Assembly (NCBI GenBank): GCA_964016885.1
Contig: OZ024740.1
Span: 8,886,450 to 8,950,449 of the forward strand
Source of the DNA: Eledone cirrhosa
Lineage: Eukaryota; Mollusca; Cephalopoda; Octopoda; Eledonidae
DNA: 64,000 nucleotides
Direction: 5' to 3'
A program made the position numbers and the translations under genes. The notes beneath the pieces are model-generated. The model ran no database searches, was not told the origin of the DNA, and worked only from the letters and a program-made list of their open reading frames with translations. Below, one piece after another: positions 8,456 to 23,449 of this stretch (positions within the stretch are counted from its first letter, which is position 1; every line of letters starts with the position of its first letter).

Positions 8456-11400
8456 ATCAGTTTCGATTGGTAAGTCAGTTTCGATTTGTATGTCAATTTT
8501 GATTGGTATGTCAGTTTCGATTAGTATGTCAGTTTCTATTGGCATATCAGTTTCTATTGGTATGTCAGTTTTGATTGGTATGTCAGTTTCTATTGGTATA
8601 TCAGTTTCGATTGGTATATCAGTTTCTATTGGTATATCAGTTCCGACTGGTATATCAGTTTCGATTGGTATGTCAGTTTCGATTAGTATATCAGTTTCTA
8701 TTGGTATGTCAGTTATGATTGGTATGTCAGTTTCTATTGGTATATCAGTTTCTATTGGTATATCAGTTTCTATTGGTATGTCAGTTTCTATTGGTATATC
8801 AGTTTCTATTGGTATGTCAGTTTCTATTGGTATATCAATTTCGATTGGTATGTCAGTTTCGATTTGTATGTCAGTTTCGATTAGTATATCAGTTTCTATT
8901 GGTATGTCAGTTTCGATTGGTATGTTAGTCCTCGATGTGTATGTCAGTTTCTATTGGTATGTCACTTTCAATTGGTATATCAGTTTCGATTGATATGTCA
9001 GTTTTATTGGTATGTCAATTTCGATTGGTATATCAGTTTCGATTGGTATGTCAGTTTCTATTGGTATATCAGTTTTGATTGATATGTCAGTTTTATTGGT
9101 ATGTCAATTTCGATTGGTATATCAGTTTCGATTGGTATGTCAGTTTCTATTGGTATATCAGTTTCGATTAGTATGTCAGTTTTGATAGTTATGTCAGTTT
9201 CTATTGGTATATCAGTTTTGATTGGTATATCAGTTTCTATTGGTATATCAGTTCCGATTGGTATGTCAGTTTCGATTGGTATATCAGTTTCTATTGGTAT
9301 ATCAGTTTCGATTGAGATACCAGTTTCGATTAGTATGTCAGTTTCTATTGGTATGTCAGTTTCGATTAGTATATCAGTTTCTATTGGTATGCCAGTTTCG
9401 ATTGGTATGTCAGTTTCTATTGGTATATCAGTTTCGATTGGTATATCAGCTTCGATTGGTATATCAGTTTCGATTGGTATGTCAGTTTATATTGGTATGT
9501 CAGTTTCTATTGGTATGTCACTTTCAATTGGTATATCAGTTTCGATTGATATGTCAGTTTTATTGGTATGTCAATTTCGATTGGTATATCAGTTTCGATT
9601 GGTATGTCAGTCTCTATTGGTATATCAGTTTTTATTTGTATGTCAGTTTCGATTGGTATGTCAGTTTCTATTGGTATACCAGTTTTGATTGGTATGTTAG
9701 TTTCTATTGGTATGTCAGTTCCGATTGGTATGTTAGTCCTCGATTCGTATGTCAGTTTCTATTGGTATATAAATTTCGATTGGTAGGTCAGTTTCTATTG
9801 GTATATCAGTTTCTATTGGTATGTCAGTTTTGATTGGTATGTCAGTTTCTATTGGTATATCAGTTTCGATTGTTATATCAGTTTCTATTGTTACATCAGT
9901 TCCGATTGGTATATCAGTTTCGATTAGTATATCAGTTTCTATTGGTATATCAGTCCCGATTGGTATATCAGTTTCGATTGGTATGTCAGTTTCTATTGGT
10001 ATATCAGTCTCGATTGATATATCAGTTTCAATTAGTATGTCAGTTTCTATTGGTATGTCAGTTTCGATTAGTATATCAGTTTCTATTGGTATGCCAGTTT
10101 CGATTGGTATGTCAGTTTCTATTGGTATATCAGTTTCGATTGATATATCAGCTTCGATTGGTATATCAGTTTCGATTGGTATGTCAGTTTATATTGGTAT
10201 GTCAGTTTCTATTGGTATGTCACTTTCAATTGGTATATCAGTTTCGATTGATATGTCAGTTTTATTGGTATGTCAATTTCGATTGGTATATCAGTTTCGA
10301 TTGGTATGCCACTCTCTATTGGTATATCAGTTTATATTTGTATGTCAGTTTCGATTGGTATGTCAGTTTCTATTGGTATACCAGTTTTGATTGGTATGTT
10401 AGTTTCTATTGGTATGTAAGTTACGATTGGTATGTTAGTCCCCGATTCGTATGTCAGTTTCTATTGGTATATCAATTTCGATTGGTAGGTCAGTTTCTAT
10501 TGGTATATCAGTTTCTATTGGTATGTCAGTTTTGATTGGTATGTCAGTTTCTATTGGTATATCAGTTTCGATTGTTATATCAGTTTCTATTGTTACATCA
10601 GTTCCGATTGGTATATCAGTTTCGATTAGTATATCAGTTTCTATTGGTATATCAGTCCCGATTGGTATATCAGTTTCGATTGGTATGTCAGTTTCTATTG
10701 GTATATCAGTCTCGATTGATATATCAGTTTCAATTAGTATATCAGTTTCTATTGGTATGTCAGTTTCGATTAGTATATCAGTTTCTATTGGTATATCAGT
10801 TTCGAGTGGTATGTCAGTTTCTAATGGTATATCAGTTTCGATTGGTATATCAGTTTCGATTGGTATATAAGTTGCGATTGGTATGTCAGTTTCTATTGGT
10901 ATGTCAGTTTCTATTGGTATATCGATTTCGATTGGTAGGTCAGTTTCTATTGGTATGTCAGTTTCAATTTGTATGTCAGTTTGTATTGGTCTGTCAGTTT
11001 CTATTGGTATATCAGTTTCTATTTGTATGTCAGTTTCGATTGGTATGTCAGTTTCTATTGGTATATCAGTTTCGATTGGTAAGTTAGTTTCTATTGTTAT
11101 GTCAGTTTCGATTAGTATATCACTTTCTATTGGCATGTCAGTTTCGATTTGTATGTCAGTTTCGATTGGTTTGTCAGTTTCTATTTGTATATCAGTTTCG
11201 ATTGGTATGTCAGTTTTGATTGGTATGTCAGTTTCTATTATTATATCAGTTTCTATTGGTATGTGAGTTTAAATTGGTATTTCAGTTTCTATTGGTATAT
11301 CAGTTCCGATTGGTATATCAGTTTCGATTGGTATATCAGTTTCTATTGGTATATCAGTTCCGATTGGTATATCAGTTTCAATTGGTATGTCAGTTTCTAT

Positions 11401-12570
11401 TGGTATATCAGTTTCGATTGATATATCAGTTTCGATTAGTATGTCAGTTTCTATTGGTATATCAATTTCGATTGGTATGTCAGTTTCTATTGGTATGTCA
11501 GTTTCTATTGGTATATCAATTTCGATTGGTATTTCAGTTTCGATTTGTATATCAGTTTCGATTCGTATGTCAATTTCGATTGGTATGTCAGTTTCGATTG
11601 GTATATCAGTTTCTATTGCTATATCAGTTTCGATTGGTATATCAGTTTCGATTGGCATATCAGTTTTGATTGGTATATCAGTTTTACGATTGGTATGTCA
11701 GTTTCTATTGGTATGTCAGTTTCTATTGGTATGTCAGTTTCGATTGGTATGTCAGTTTTATTGGTATGTCAATTTCGATTTGTATGTCAGTTTCGATTGG
11801 TATGTCAGTTTCTATTGGTATATCAATTTTTATTGGTATGTTAGATTCTATTGGTATGTCAGGTCCGATTGGTATGTTAGTCCGCGATTCGTACGTCAGT
11901 TTCTATTGGTATATCAATTTCGATTGGTATGTCAGTTTCTATTGGTCTGTCAGTTTCTATTGGTATATCAGTTTCGATTGGTATGTCAGTTTCGATTAGT
12001 ATATCAGTTTCTATTGGTATGTCAGTTTCTATTGGTATATCAATGTCGATTGGTATATCAGTTTCTATTGGTATGTCAGTTTCGATCCGTATGTCAGTTT
12101 CGATTGGTACATCAGTTTCGATTGGTAAGTCAGTTTCGATTTGTATGTCAGTTTCTATTGGCATATCAGTTTCTATTGGTATGTCAGTTTTGATTGGTAT
12201 GTCAGTTTCTATTGGTATATCAGTTTCGATTGGTATATCAGTTTCTATTGGTATATCAGTTCCGACTGGTATATCAGTTTCGATTGGTATGTCAGTTTCG
12301 ATTAGTATATCAGTTTCTATTGGTATGTCAGTTATGATTGGTATGTCAGTTTCTATTGGTATATCAGTTTCTATTGGTATATCAGTTTCTATTGGTATGT
12401 CAGTTTCTATTGGTATATCAGTTTCTATTGGTATGTCAGTTTCTATTGGTATATCAATTTCGATTGGTATGTCAGTTTCGATTTGTATGTCAGTTTCGAT
12501 TAGTATATCAGTTTCTATTGGTATGTCAGTTTCGATTGGTATGTTAGTCCTCGATGTGTATGTCAATTTC
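8274..12570. repeat. Long-range duplicated segment, offset ~3.62-3.66 kb
   Basis: The unit order at about 8274-8940 (a GTACATCAG/GTAAGTCAG pair, TTCCGACTGG, GTTATGATTGG, a run of TTTCTATT units, then TTAGTCCTCGATGTG) recurs at about 11929-12560. The offset is 3,655 bp, falling to 3,619 bp after loss of two units. The two copies flank the 702-bp repeat region. Boundaries are approximate. Confidence 0.7.
9132..11200. repeat. 702-bp higher-order repeat (39 units), about 2.5 tandem copies
   Basis: The segment from 9834 is repeated at 10536 (offset exactly 702 = 39 x 18). It shares CGATTGTTATATCAG, GTTACATCAGTTCCG, CAGTCCCGATTGG and CAGTCTCGATTGATA. The preceding segment ending near 9833 shares its second half (TATGCCAG, CAGCTTCG, CAGTTTATATTGG, then the 17-bp unit). 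The third copy diverges after about 10800. Confidence 0.8.
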
Positions 12571-13631
12571 TATTGGTATATCAGTTTCGATTGGTATATC
12601 AGTTTCGATTGGTATATCAGTTTCGATTGGTATGTGAGTTTATATTGGTATGTCAGTTTCTATTGGTATGTCACTTTCAATTGGTATATCAGTTTCGATT
12701 GATATGTCAGTTTTATTGGTATGTCAATATCGATTGGTATATCAGTTTCGATTGGTATGTCAGTCTCTATTGGTATATCAGTTTATATTTGTATGTCAGT
12801 TTCGATTGGTATGTCAGTTTCTATTGGTATATCAGTTTTGATTGGTATGTTAGTTTCTATTGGTATGTCAGTTCCGATTGGTATGTTAGTCCTCGATTCG
12901 TATGTCAGTTTCTATTGGTATATCAATTTCGATTGGTATGTCAGTTTCTATTTGTATGTCAGTTTCTATTGGTATATAAGTTTCGATTGGTATGTCAGTT
13001 TCGATTAGTATATCAGTTTCTATTGGTATGTCAGTTTTGATTGGTATGTTAGTTCTCGATTTGTATGTCAGTTTCTATTTGTATATCAGTTTCAATTGGT
13101 ATATCAGTTTCGATTGGTATGTCAGTTTCGATTGGTATATCAGTTCCGAATGTTATGTCAGTTTCGATTGGTATATCAGTTTCGATTGCTATGTTAGTTC
13201 TCGATTTGTATGTCAGTTTCTATTTGTATATCAGTTTCAATTGGTATGTCAGTTTCGATTGGTATATCAGTTTCGAATGTTATGTCAGTTTCGATTGGTA
13301 TGTCATTTTCGATTGCTTTATAAGTTTCGATTGGTATGTCAGTATCGATTGTTATGTCAGTTTCTATTTGTATATCAGTTTCGACTGGTATGTTATTTTC
13401 GATTGGTATGTTAGTCCTCGATTTGTATGTCAGTTTCTATTGGTATATCAGTTTCGATTAGTATATCAGTTACTATTTGTATGTCAGTTTCTATTGGTAT
13501 ATCAGTTTCGATTGGTATGTCAGTTTCGATTCGTATGTAAGTTTCGATTGGTATATCAGTTTCGATTGGTATGTCAGTTTTGATTAGTATATCAGTTTCT
13601 ATTGGTATGTCAGTTTCGATTTGTATATCAG

Positions 13632-16600
13632 TTTCGATTAGTATGTCAGTTTCTATTAGTATATCGGTTTCCATTAGTATATCAGTTTCGATTGGCATTT
13701 CAGTTTCTATGGGTATATCAGTTTCTATTTGTATGTCAGTTTCAATTGGTATGTCAGTTTCTATTGGTATATCAGTTTCGATTGATATATCCGTTTCGAT
13801 TAGTATGTCAGTTTCTATTGGTATGTCAGTTTCGATTAGTATATCAGTTTCTATTGGTATGTCAGTTTCGATTGGTATGTCAGTTTCTATTGTTATGTCA
13901 GTTTCGATTGGTATATCAGTTTAGATTGGTATATCAGTTTCGATTGGTATGTCAGTTTCTTTTATTATGTCAGTTCCAATTGGTATATCAGTTTCGATTG
14001 TTATGTAAGTTTTATTGGTATTTCAGTTTCGATTGGTATATCAGTTTCGATTGGTATGTCAGTTTCGATTGGTATATCAGTTTCGATTGATATATCAGTT
14101 TCTATTGGTATATCGGTTTCCATTAGTATATCAGTTTCGATTGGTATTTCAGTTTCTATTGGTATATCAGTTTCGTTGATATATCAGTTTCGATTAGTAT
14201 GTCAGTTTCTATTGGTATGTCAGTTTCGATTGGTATGTCAGTTTCTATTGTTATGTCAGTTTCGATTGGTATATCAGTTTAGATTGGTATATCAGTTTCG
14301 ATTGGTATGTCAGTTTCTATTATTATGTCAGTTCCAATTGGTATATCAGTTTCGATTGTTATGTAAGTTTTATTGGTATTTCAGTTTCCATTGGTATATC
14401 AGTTTCGGTTGGTATATCAGTTTCGATTGGTATGTCAGTTTCTATTGGTATATCAGTTTCGATTGGTATGTCAGTTTCTATTGGTATGTCAATTTTGATT
14501 AGTATATGAGTTTCTATTGGTATATCAGTTTCGATTGATATATCAGTTTCGATTAGTATGTCAGATTCTATTGGTATGTCAGTTTCGACTGGTATATCAG
14601 TTTCGATTGGTATATCAGTTTCGATTGGTATCTCCGTTTCGATTGGTATATCAGTTTCGATTGGTATGTCAGTTTCGATTGGTATGTAAGTTTCGATTAG
14701 TATATCAGTTTCGAATGGTATGTCAGTTTCTATTTGTATGTCAATTTTGATTAGTATATTAGTTTCTATTGGTATGTCAGTTTCGATTGGTATATCAGTT
14801 TCGAATGGTATGTCAGTTTCTATTGGTATGTCAGTTTCGATTAGTATATCAGTCTCGATTGCTATGTTAGTTCTCGATTTGTATGGCAGTTTCTATTTGT
14901 ATACCAGTTTCGATTGGTATATCAGTTTCGATTGGTATGTCAGTCTCTATTGGTATATCAGTTTCGGTTGGTATGTCAGTTTCTATTTGTATGTCAATTT
15001 TGATTAGTATATTAGTTTCTATTGGTATGTCAGTTTCGATTGGTATATCAGTTTCGAATGGTATGTCAGTTTCTATTGGTATGTCAGTTTCGATTAGTAT
15101 ATCAGTCTCGATTGCTATGTTAGTTCTCGATTTGTATGGCAGTTTCTATTTGTATATCAGTTTCGATTGGTATGTCAGTTTCGATTGTTATGTCAGTTTC
15201 TATTGCTTTATCAGTTTCGATTAGTATGTCAGTTACGATTGTTATGTCAGATTCTATTGGTATATCAGTTTCGATTGGTATGTCAGTTTCTATTGGTCTG
15301 TCAATTTTGATTAGTATATGAGTTTCTATTGGTATGTCAGTTTCAATTGGTATATAAGTTTCGAATGGTATGTCAGTTTCGATTGGTATGTCAGTTTGGA
15401 TAGGTATATCAGTTTCGATTGATATATCAGTTTCGATTAGTATGTCAGTTTTTATTGGTATGTCAGTTTCGATTATTATATCAGTTTCGATTGCTATGTT
15501 AGTTCTCGATTTGTATGTCAGTTTCTATTTGTATATCGGTTTCAATTTGTATATCAGTTTCGATTAGTATATCAGTTTCTATTGTTATGTCAGGGTCTAT
15601 TGGTATATAAGTTTCGATTGGTATGTCATTTTCGATTGCCTTATCAGTTTCGATTGGTATGTCAGTTTCGAACGGTATATCAGTTTCGATTTGTATATCA
15701 GTTTCGATTGGTATATCAGTTTCTATCGTTATGTCAATTTTGATTAGTATATGAGTTTCTATTGGTATGTCAGTTTCGATTGGTATATCAGTTTCGTATG
15801 GTATGTCAGTTTCGATTGGTATATAAGTTTCGATTGCTATGTTAGTTCTCGATTTGTATGTCAGTTTCTATTTGTATATCGGTTTCGATTGGTATGTCAG
15901 TTTCGATTAGTATATCAGTTTCTATTGGTATGCCAGGCTCTATTGGTATATAAGTTTCGATTTGTATGCCATTTTCGATTGCTTTATCAGTTTCGATTGG
16001 TATGTCTGTTTAGATTGGTATATCAGATTCGATTTGTATATCAGTTTCGAATGGTATGTCAGTTTCTATTGGTATATCAGTTTCTATTGGTATATCAGTT
16101 TCGATAGATATATCAGTTTCGATTAGTATGTCAGTTTCTATTGGTATGTCAGATTCGATTACTATATCAGTTTCTATTGGTATGGCAGTTTCGATTGGTA
16201 TATCAGTTTCTATTGGTATATCAGTTTCGATTGGTATGTCAGATTCTATTGGTATACCAGTTTTGAGTGGTATGTCAGTTTCGATTGGTATGTCAGTTTC
16301 GATTGGTATGTCAGTTACTATTTGTATGTCAATTTCTATTCGTATATCAGTTTCGATTGGTATGTCAGTTTCGATTGGTATGTCAGTTTCTATTGTTATG
16401 TCAGTTTCGATTGGCATGTCAATTTCTATCGTTATGTCAGTTTCGATTGGTATATCAGTTTTGATTGTTATGTAAGTTTTATTGGTATTTCAGTTTCGAT
16501 TGGTATATCAGTTTCGGTTGGTATGTCAGTTTCGATTGGTATGTCAGTTTCTATTGGTATGTCAGATTCGATTAGTATATCAGTTTCGAATTCTATGTCA

Positions 16601-18012
16601 GTTTTGATTGGTATATCAGTTTCGATTGGTATGTCAGTTTCGATTGGTATGTCAGTTTCGATTGGTATATCAGTTTCGAGTAGCATGTCAGTTTCTATTG
16701 GTATATCAGTTTCCATTGGTATATCAGTTTCGATTGGTATTTCAGCTTCTATTGGTATATCAGTTTCTATTATTATGTCAGTTTCTATTGGTATATCAGT
16801 TTCGATTGGTATGTCAGTTTCGATTGGTATGTAAGTTTCGATTAGTATATCATTTTCGATTGGTATGTCAGTTTTGATTGGTATGTCAGTTTCGATTGGT
16901 ATATCAGTTTCGATTAGTATGTCAGTTTCTATTAGTATATCGGTTTCCATTAGTATATCAGTTTCGATTGGCATTTCAGTTTCTATGGGTATATCAGTTT
17001 CTATTTGTATGTCAGTTTCAATTGGTATGTCAGTTTATATTGGTATATCAGTTTCGATTGATATATCCGTTTCGATTAGTATGTCAGTTTCTATTGGTAT
17101 GTCAGTTTCGATTAGTATATCAGTTTCTATTGGTATGTCAGTTTCGATTGGTATGTCAGTTTCTATTGTTATGTCAGTTTCGATTGGTATATCAGTTTAG
17201 ATTGGTATATCAGTTTAGATTGTTATATCAGTTTCGATTGGTATGTCAGTTTCTTTTATTATGTCAGTTCCAATTGGTATATCAGTTTCGATTGTTATGT
17301 AAGTTTTATTGGTATTTCAGTTTCGATTGGTATATCAGTTTCGATTGGTATGTCAGTTTCGATTGGTATATCAGTTTCGATTGATATATCAGTTTCTATT
17401 GGTATATCGGTTTCCATTAGTATATCAGTTTCGATTGGTATTTCAGTTTCTATTGGTATATCAGTTTCGTTGATATATCAGTTTCGATTAGTATGTCAGT
17501 TTCTATTGGTATGTCAGTTTCGATTGGTATGTCAGTTTCTATTGTTATGTCAGTTTCGATTGGTATATCAGTTTAGATTGGTATATCAGTTTCGATTGGT
17601 ATGTCAGTTTCTATTATTATGTCAGTTCCAATTGGTATATCAGTTTCGATTGTTATGTAAGTTTTATTGGTATTTCAGTTTCCATTGGTATATCAGTTTC
17701 GGTTGGTATATCAGTTTCGATAGGTATGTCAGTTTCTATTGGTATATCAGTTTCGATTGGTATGTCAGTTTCTATTGGTATGTCAATTTTGATTAGTATA
17801 TGAGTTTCTATTGGTATATCAGTTTCGATTGATATATCAGTTTCGATTAGTATGTCAGATTCTATTGGTATGTCAGTTTCGATTGGTATAACAGTTTCGA
17901 TTGGTATATCAGTTTCGATTGGTATCTCAGTTTCGATTGGTATATCAGTTTCGATTGGTATGTCAGTTTCGATTGGTATGTAAGTTTCGATTAGTATATC
18001 AGTTTCGAATGG
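13632..18012. repeat. Duplicated ~1.1-kb segment, offset 3,276-3,294 bp
   Basis: About 13632-14718 and 16908-18012 share a long identical order of variants. These include ATATCGGTTTCCATTAG, CAGTTTCTATGGG, ATATCCGTTTCGATTAG, the short TTTCGTTGATATATCAG unit (14169, 17466) and TAAGTTTTATTGG (13996, 17299). The offset grows by one unit (18 bp) in the second copy near 17214. Limits are approximate. Confidence 0.75.
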
Positions 18013-21000
18013 TATGTCAGTTTTGATTGGTATATCAGTTTCGATTGGTATGTCAGTTTCTATTGGTATATCAGTTTCGATTGGTATATCAGTTTCAATT
18101 GGTATGTCAGTTTCGATTGGTATATCAGTTTCGATTGGTATGTCAGTTTCGATTGGTATGTAAGTTTCGATTAGTATATCAGTTTCGAATTCTATGTCAG
18201 TTTTGATTGGTATATCAGTTTCGATTGGTATGTCAGTTTTGATTGGTATATCAGTTTCGAGTAGCATGTCAGTTTGTATTGGTATATCAGTTTCCATTGG
18301 TATATCAGTTTCGATTGGTATTTCAGTTTCTATTGGTATATCAGTTTCTATTATTATGTCAGTTTCGATTGGTATATCAGTTTCGATTGGTATGTCAGTC
18401 TCTATTGGTATATCAGTTTCGGTTGGTATGTCAGTTTCTATTTGTATGTCAATTTTGATTAGTATATTAGTTTCTATTGGTATGTCAGTTTCGATTGGTA
18501 TATCAGTTTCGAATGGTATGTCAGTTTCGATTAGTATATCAGTCTCGATTGCTATGTTAGTTCTCGATTTGTATGGCAGTTTCTATTTGTATATCAGTTT
18601 CGATTGGTATGTCAGTTTCGATTGTTATGTCAGTTTCTATTGGTATATCAGTTTTGATTCGTATGTCAGTTTCTATTGGTATGTCAGTTTCGATTAGTAT
18701 ATCAGTTTCTATTGGTATGTCATTTTCGATTGCTTTATCAGTTTCGATTAGTATGTCAGTTTCGATTGTTATGTCAGATTCTATTGGTATGTCAGTTTCT
18801 ATTGGTCTGTCAATTTTGATTAGTATATGAGTTTCTATTGGTATGTCAGTTTCGATTGGTATATAAGTTTCGAATGGTATGTCAGTTTCGATTGGTATGT
18901 CAGTTTGGATAGGTATATCAGTTTCGATTGATATATCAGTTTCGATTAGTATGTCAGTTTCTATTGATATGTCAGTTTCGATTATTATATCAGTTTCGAT
19001 TGCTATGTTAGTTCTCGATTTGTATGTCAGTTTCTATTTGTATATCGGTTTCAATTTGTATATCAGTTTCGATTAGTATATCAGTTTCTATTGGTATGTC
19101 AGGGTCTATTGGTATATAAGTTTCGATTGGTATGTCAGTTTCGATTGGTATGTCAGATTCTATTGGTATATCAGTTTCGATTGGTATATCAGTTTCTATC
19201 GTTATGTCAATTTTGATTAGTATATGAGTTTCTATTGGTATGTCAGTTTCGATTGGTATATCAGTTTCGATTGTTATGTAAGTTTTATTGGTATTTCAGT
19301 TTCGATTGGTATATCAGTTTTGGTTGGTATGTCAGTTTCGATTGGTATGTCAGTTTCTATTGGTATGTCAGATTCGATTAGTATATCAGTTTCGAATTCT
19401 ATGTCAGTTTTGATTGGTATATCAGTTTCGACTGGTATGTCAGTTTCGATTGGTATGTCAGTTTCGATTGGTATATCAGTTTCGAGTAGCATGTCAGTTT
19501 CTATTGGTATATCAGTTTCCATTGGTATATCAGTTTCGATTGGTATTTCAGTTTCTATTGGTATATCAGTTTCTATTATTATGTCAGTTTCGATTGGTAT
19601 ATCAGTTTCGATTGGTATGTAAGTCTCTATTGGTATATCAGTTTCGGTTGGTATGTCAGTTTCTATTTGTATGTCAATTTTGATTAGTATATTAGTTTCT
19701 ATTGATATGTCAGTTTCGATTGGTATATCAGTTTCGAATGGCATGTCAGTTTCTATTGGTATGTCAGTTTCGATTAGTATATCAGTCTCGATTGCTATGT
19801 TAGTTCTCGATTTGTATGGCAGTTTCTATTTGTATATCAGTTTCGATTGGTATGTCAGTTTTGATTGTTATGTCAGTTTCTATTGGTATATCAGTTTTGA
19901 TTCGTATGTCAGTTGCTATTGGTATGTCAGTTTCGATTAGTATATCAGTTTCTATCGGTATGTCTGGCTCTATTGGTATATAAGTTTCGATTGGTATGTC
20001 ATTTTCGATTGCCTTATCAGTTTCGATTGGTATGTCAGTTTCGATTGGTATGTCAGATTCTATTGGTATATCAGTTTCGATTGGTATATCAGTTTCTATC
20101 GTTATGTCAATTTTGATTAGTATATGAGTTTCTATTGGTATGTCAGTTTCGATTGGTATATAAGTTTCGATTGCTATGTTAGTTATCGTTTTTTATGTCA
20201 GTTTATATTTGTATATCAGTTTCGATTGGTATGTCTGTTTAGATTGGTATATCAGTTTCGATTTGTATATCAGTTTCGAATGGTATGTCAGTTTCTATTG
20301 GTATATCAGTTTTCTATTGGTATATCAGTTTCTATTGGTATATCAGTTTCGATAGATATATCAGTTTCGATTAGTATGTCAGTTTCTATTGGTATGTCAG
20401 ATTCGATTAGTATATCAGTTTCTATTGGTATGGCAGTTTCGATTGGTATATCAGTTTCTATTGGTATATCAGTTTCTATTGGTATGTCAGTGTCAATTGG
20501 TATATCAGTTTAAAATTGGTATGTCAGTTTTATTGGTATGTCAATTTCGATTGGTATATCATTTTCGGTTGGTATGTCAGTATCGATTGGTATGTCAGAT
20601 TCTATTGGTATACCTGTTTTGATTGGTATGTCAGTTTCGATTGGTATGTCAGTTACTATTTGTATGTCAGTTTCTATTCGTATATCAGTTTCGAATGGTA
20701 TGTCAGTTTTGATTGGTATATCAGTTTCGATTGGTATGTCAGTTTCGATTGGTATGTCAGTTTCTATTGTTATGTCAGTTTCGATTGGCATGTCAATTTC
20801 TATTGTTATGTCAGTTTCGATTGGTATATCAGTTTCGATTGTTATGTAAGTTTTATTGGTATTTCAGTTTCGATTGGTATATCAGTTTCGGTTGGTATGT
20901 CAGTTTCGATTGGTATGTCAGTTTCTATTGGTATGTCAGATTCGATTGATATATCAGTTTTGATTGGTATGTCAATTTCGATTGGCATGTCATTTTCGAT

Positions 21001-23449
21001 TGGTATAAGTTTCGATTGGTATGTCAGTTTCGATTGGTATGTAAGTTTCGATTGGTATATCAGTTTCGATTGTTATGTCAGTTTCTATTGGTATATCAGT
21101 TTCGACTGGTATGTTATTTTCGATTGGTATGTTAGTCCTTGATTTGTATGTCAGTTTTTATTGGCATATCAGTTTCAATTAGTATATCAGTTACTATTTG
21201 TATGTCAGTTTCTATTGGTATATCAGTGTCGATTGGTATATCAGTTTCGATTGGTATGTCAGTTTCGATTGGTATGTCAGTTTCGATTGGTATGTCAGTT
21301 TCGATTGGTATGTAAGTTTCGATTAGTATATCAGTTTCGAATGGTATGTCAGTTTTGATTGGTATATCAGTGTCGATTGGTGTGTCAGTTTCGATTGGTA
21401 TGTCAGTTTCGATTGGTATATCAGTTTCGATTAGTATGGCAGTTTCGATTGGTATGTAAGTTTCCTTTGGTATATCAGTTTCGATTGGTATTTCAGTTTC
21501 TATTGGTATATCAGTTTCGATTGATATATCAGTTTCGATTAGTATGTCAGTTTCCATTGGTATGTCAGTTTCGATTAGTATATCAGTTTCTATTGGTATA
21601 TCAGTTTCGATTGGTATTTCAGTGTCAATTGGTATATCAGTTTTAATTGGTATGTCAGTTTTATTGGTATGTCAATTTCGATTGGTATATCAGTTTCAGG
21701 TTGGTACGTCAGTTTCGATTGGTAGGTCAGATTCTATTGGTATACCAGTTTTGATTGGTATGTCAGTTTCGATTGGTATGTCAGTTTCGATTGGTATGTC
21801 AGTTTTTATTGGTATATCAGTTTTGATTGGTATGTCAGTTTCGATTAGTATATCAGTTACTATTTGTATGTCAGTTTCTATTGGTATATCAGTTTCGATT
21901 GATATATCAGTTTCGATTGGTATTTCAGTTTCTATTGGTATATCAGTTTCGATTGATATATCAGTTTCGATTAGTATGTCAGTTTCTAATGGTATGTCAG
22001 TTTCGATTAGTATATCAGTTTTTATTGGTAAGTCAGTTTCGATTGGTATGTCAGTTTCGATTGGTATGTCAGTTTCTATTGGTATATCAGTTTCGATTGG
22101 TATGTCAGTTTCTATTGGTATGTGAGTTTCTATTGGTATATCAGTTTCGATTGGTAAGTCAGTTTCTATTGGTATGTGAGTTTCTATTGGTATATCAGTT
22201 TCGATTGGTATGTCAGTTTCGAATGGTATGTCAGTTTCGATTGGTATATCAGTTTCGATTAGTATTTCAGTTTCTATTGGTATATCGGTTGCCATTGGTA
22301 TATCAGTTTCGATTGGTATTTCAGTTTCTATGGTTATATCAGTTTCTATTTGTATGTCAGTTTCAATTGGTATGTCAGTTTCTATTGGTATATCAGTTTC
22401 GATTGCTATATCAGTTTCGATTAGTTTGTCAGTTTGTATTGGTATGTCAGTTTTGATTAGTATATCAGTTTCTATTGGTATGTCAGTTTCGATTGGTATG
22501 TCAGTTTCGATTGTTATCTCAGTTTCAATTGGTATATCAGTTTTGATTGTTATGTAAGTGTTATTGGTATTTCAGTTTCGATTGGTATATCAGTTTCGGT
22601 TGGTATGTCAGTTCTGATTGGTATGTCAGTTTCTATTGGTATATCAGTTTCGATTAGTATGTTGGTTTCTATTGGTATGTCAGTTTCGATTAGTATATCA
22701 GTTTCGATTGCTATGTTAGTTCTCTATTTGTATGTCAGTTTCTAATTGTATATCAGTTTCGATTGTTATGTCAGTTTCTATTAGTATGTCAGTTTTTATT
22801 GGTATATCGGTTTCCATTGGTATATCAGTTTCCATTGGTATGTCAGTTTCTATTGTTATATCAGTTTCGATTGGTATATCAGTTTCTATTGGTATATCAG
22901 TTCCGATTGGTATATCAGTTTCGGTTGGTATGTCAGTTTCGATTGGTATGTCAGTTTCTATTGGTATATCAGTTTCGACTTGTATGTTAGTTTCGATTGG
23001 TATGACAGTTTCGATTTGTATGTCAGTTTCGATTGGTATATCACTTTCGATTGTTATGTCAGTTTCTATTGGTATATCAGTTTTGACTGGTATGTCACTT
23101 TCTATTGGTATATCAGTGTCAATTGATATATCAGTTTTAATTGGTATGTCAGTTTCGATTGGTATATCAGTTTCGAATGATAAGTCAGTTTCGATTGGTA
23201 TGTCAGTTTCAATTGGTTTATCAGATTCGATTAGTATGTCAATTTCTATTGGTATGTCAGTTTCTATTGGTATATCAGCTTCTGTTGGTATGTCAGTTTC
23301 TATTGGTATGTCAGTTTTTATTGGTATATCAGTTTCGATTGGTATATCAGTTTCGATTGGTATGTCAATTCGATTGGTATGTAAGTTTCGATTAGTATAT
23401 CAGTTTCGAATGGTATGTCAGTTTTGATTGGTATATCAGTTTCGATTGG

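Larger units (their letters stand above)
6746..23449. repeat. 18-bp minisatellite block 3 (16.7 kb)
   Basis: About 930 units of TCAGTTTCKATTGGTATR run uninterrupted. Two positions are strongly two-state (base 9 G/T, base 18 A/G). Minor variants include TTAG, TCAA, TTGATT, TCAATT and CCGATT. A 17-bp unit (TCAGTTTTATTGGTATG) and 19-bp units (for example TTAGTCCTCGATTTGTATG) recur and shift the apparent reading frame. Point changes of TCAG to TAAG or TGAG make scattered stops. The block contains higher-order repeats at 6.84-8.46, 9.1-11.2 and 13.6-18.0 kb. No gene or other feature is visible within it. Confidence 0.97.

Noticed and set aside
10435..11136. Minus-strand frames encoding PIETDI repeats
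   Set aside because: They are the complement of the same 18-bp unit and have the same cause; no conserved start, end or flanking signal.
6746..23449. CRISPR-like array of short direct repeats
   Set aside because: There are no unique spacers: units are contiguous 18-mers that vary by substitution, and the flanking element is a eukaryotic LINE.
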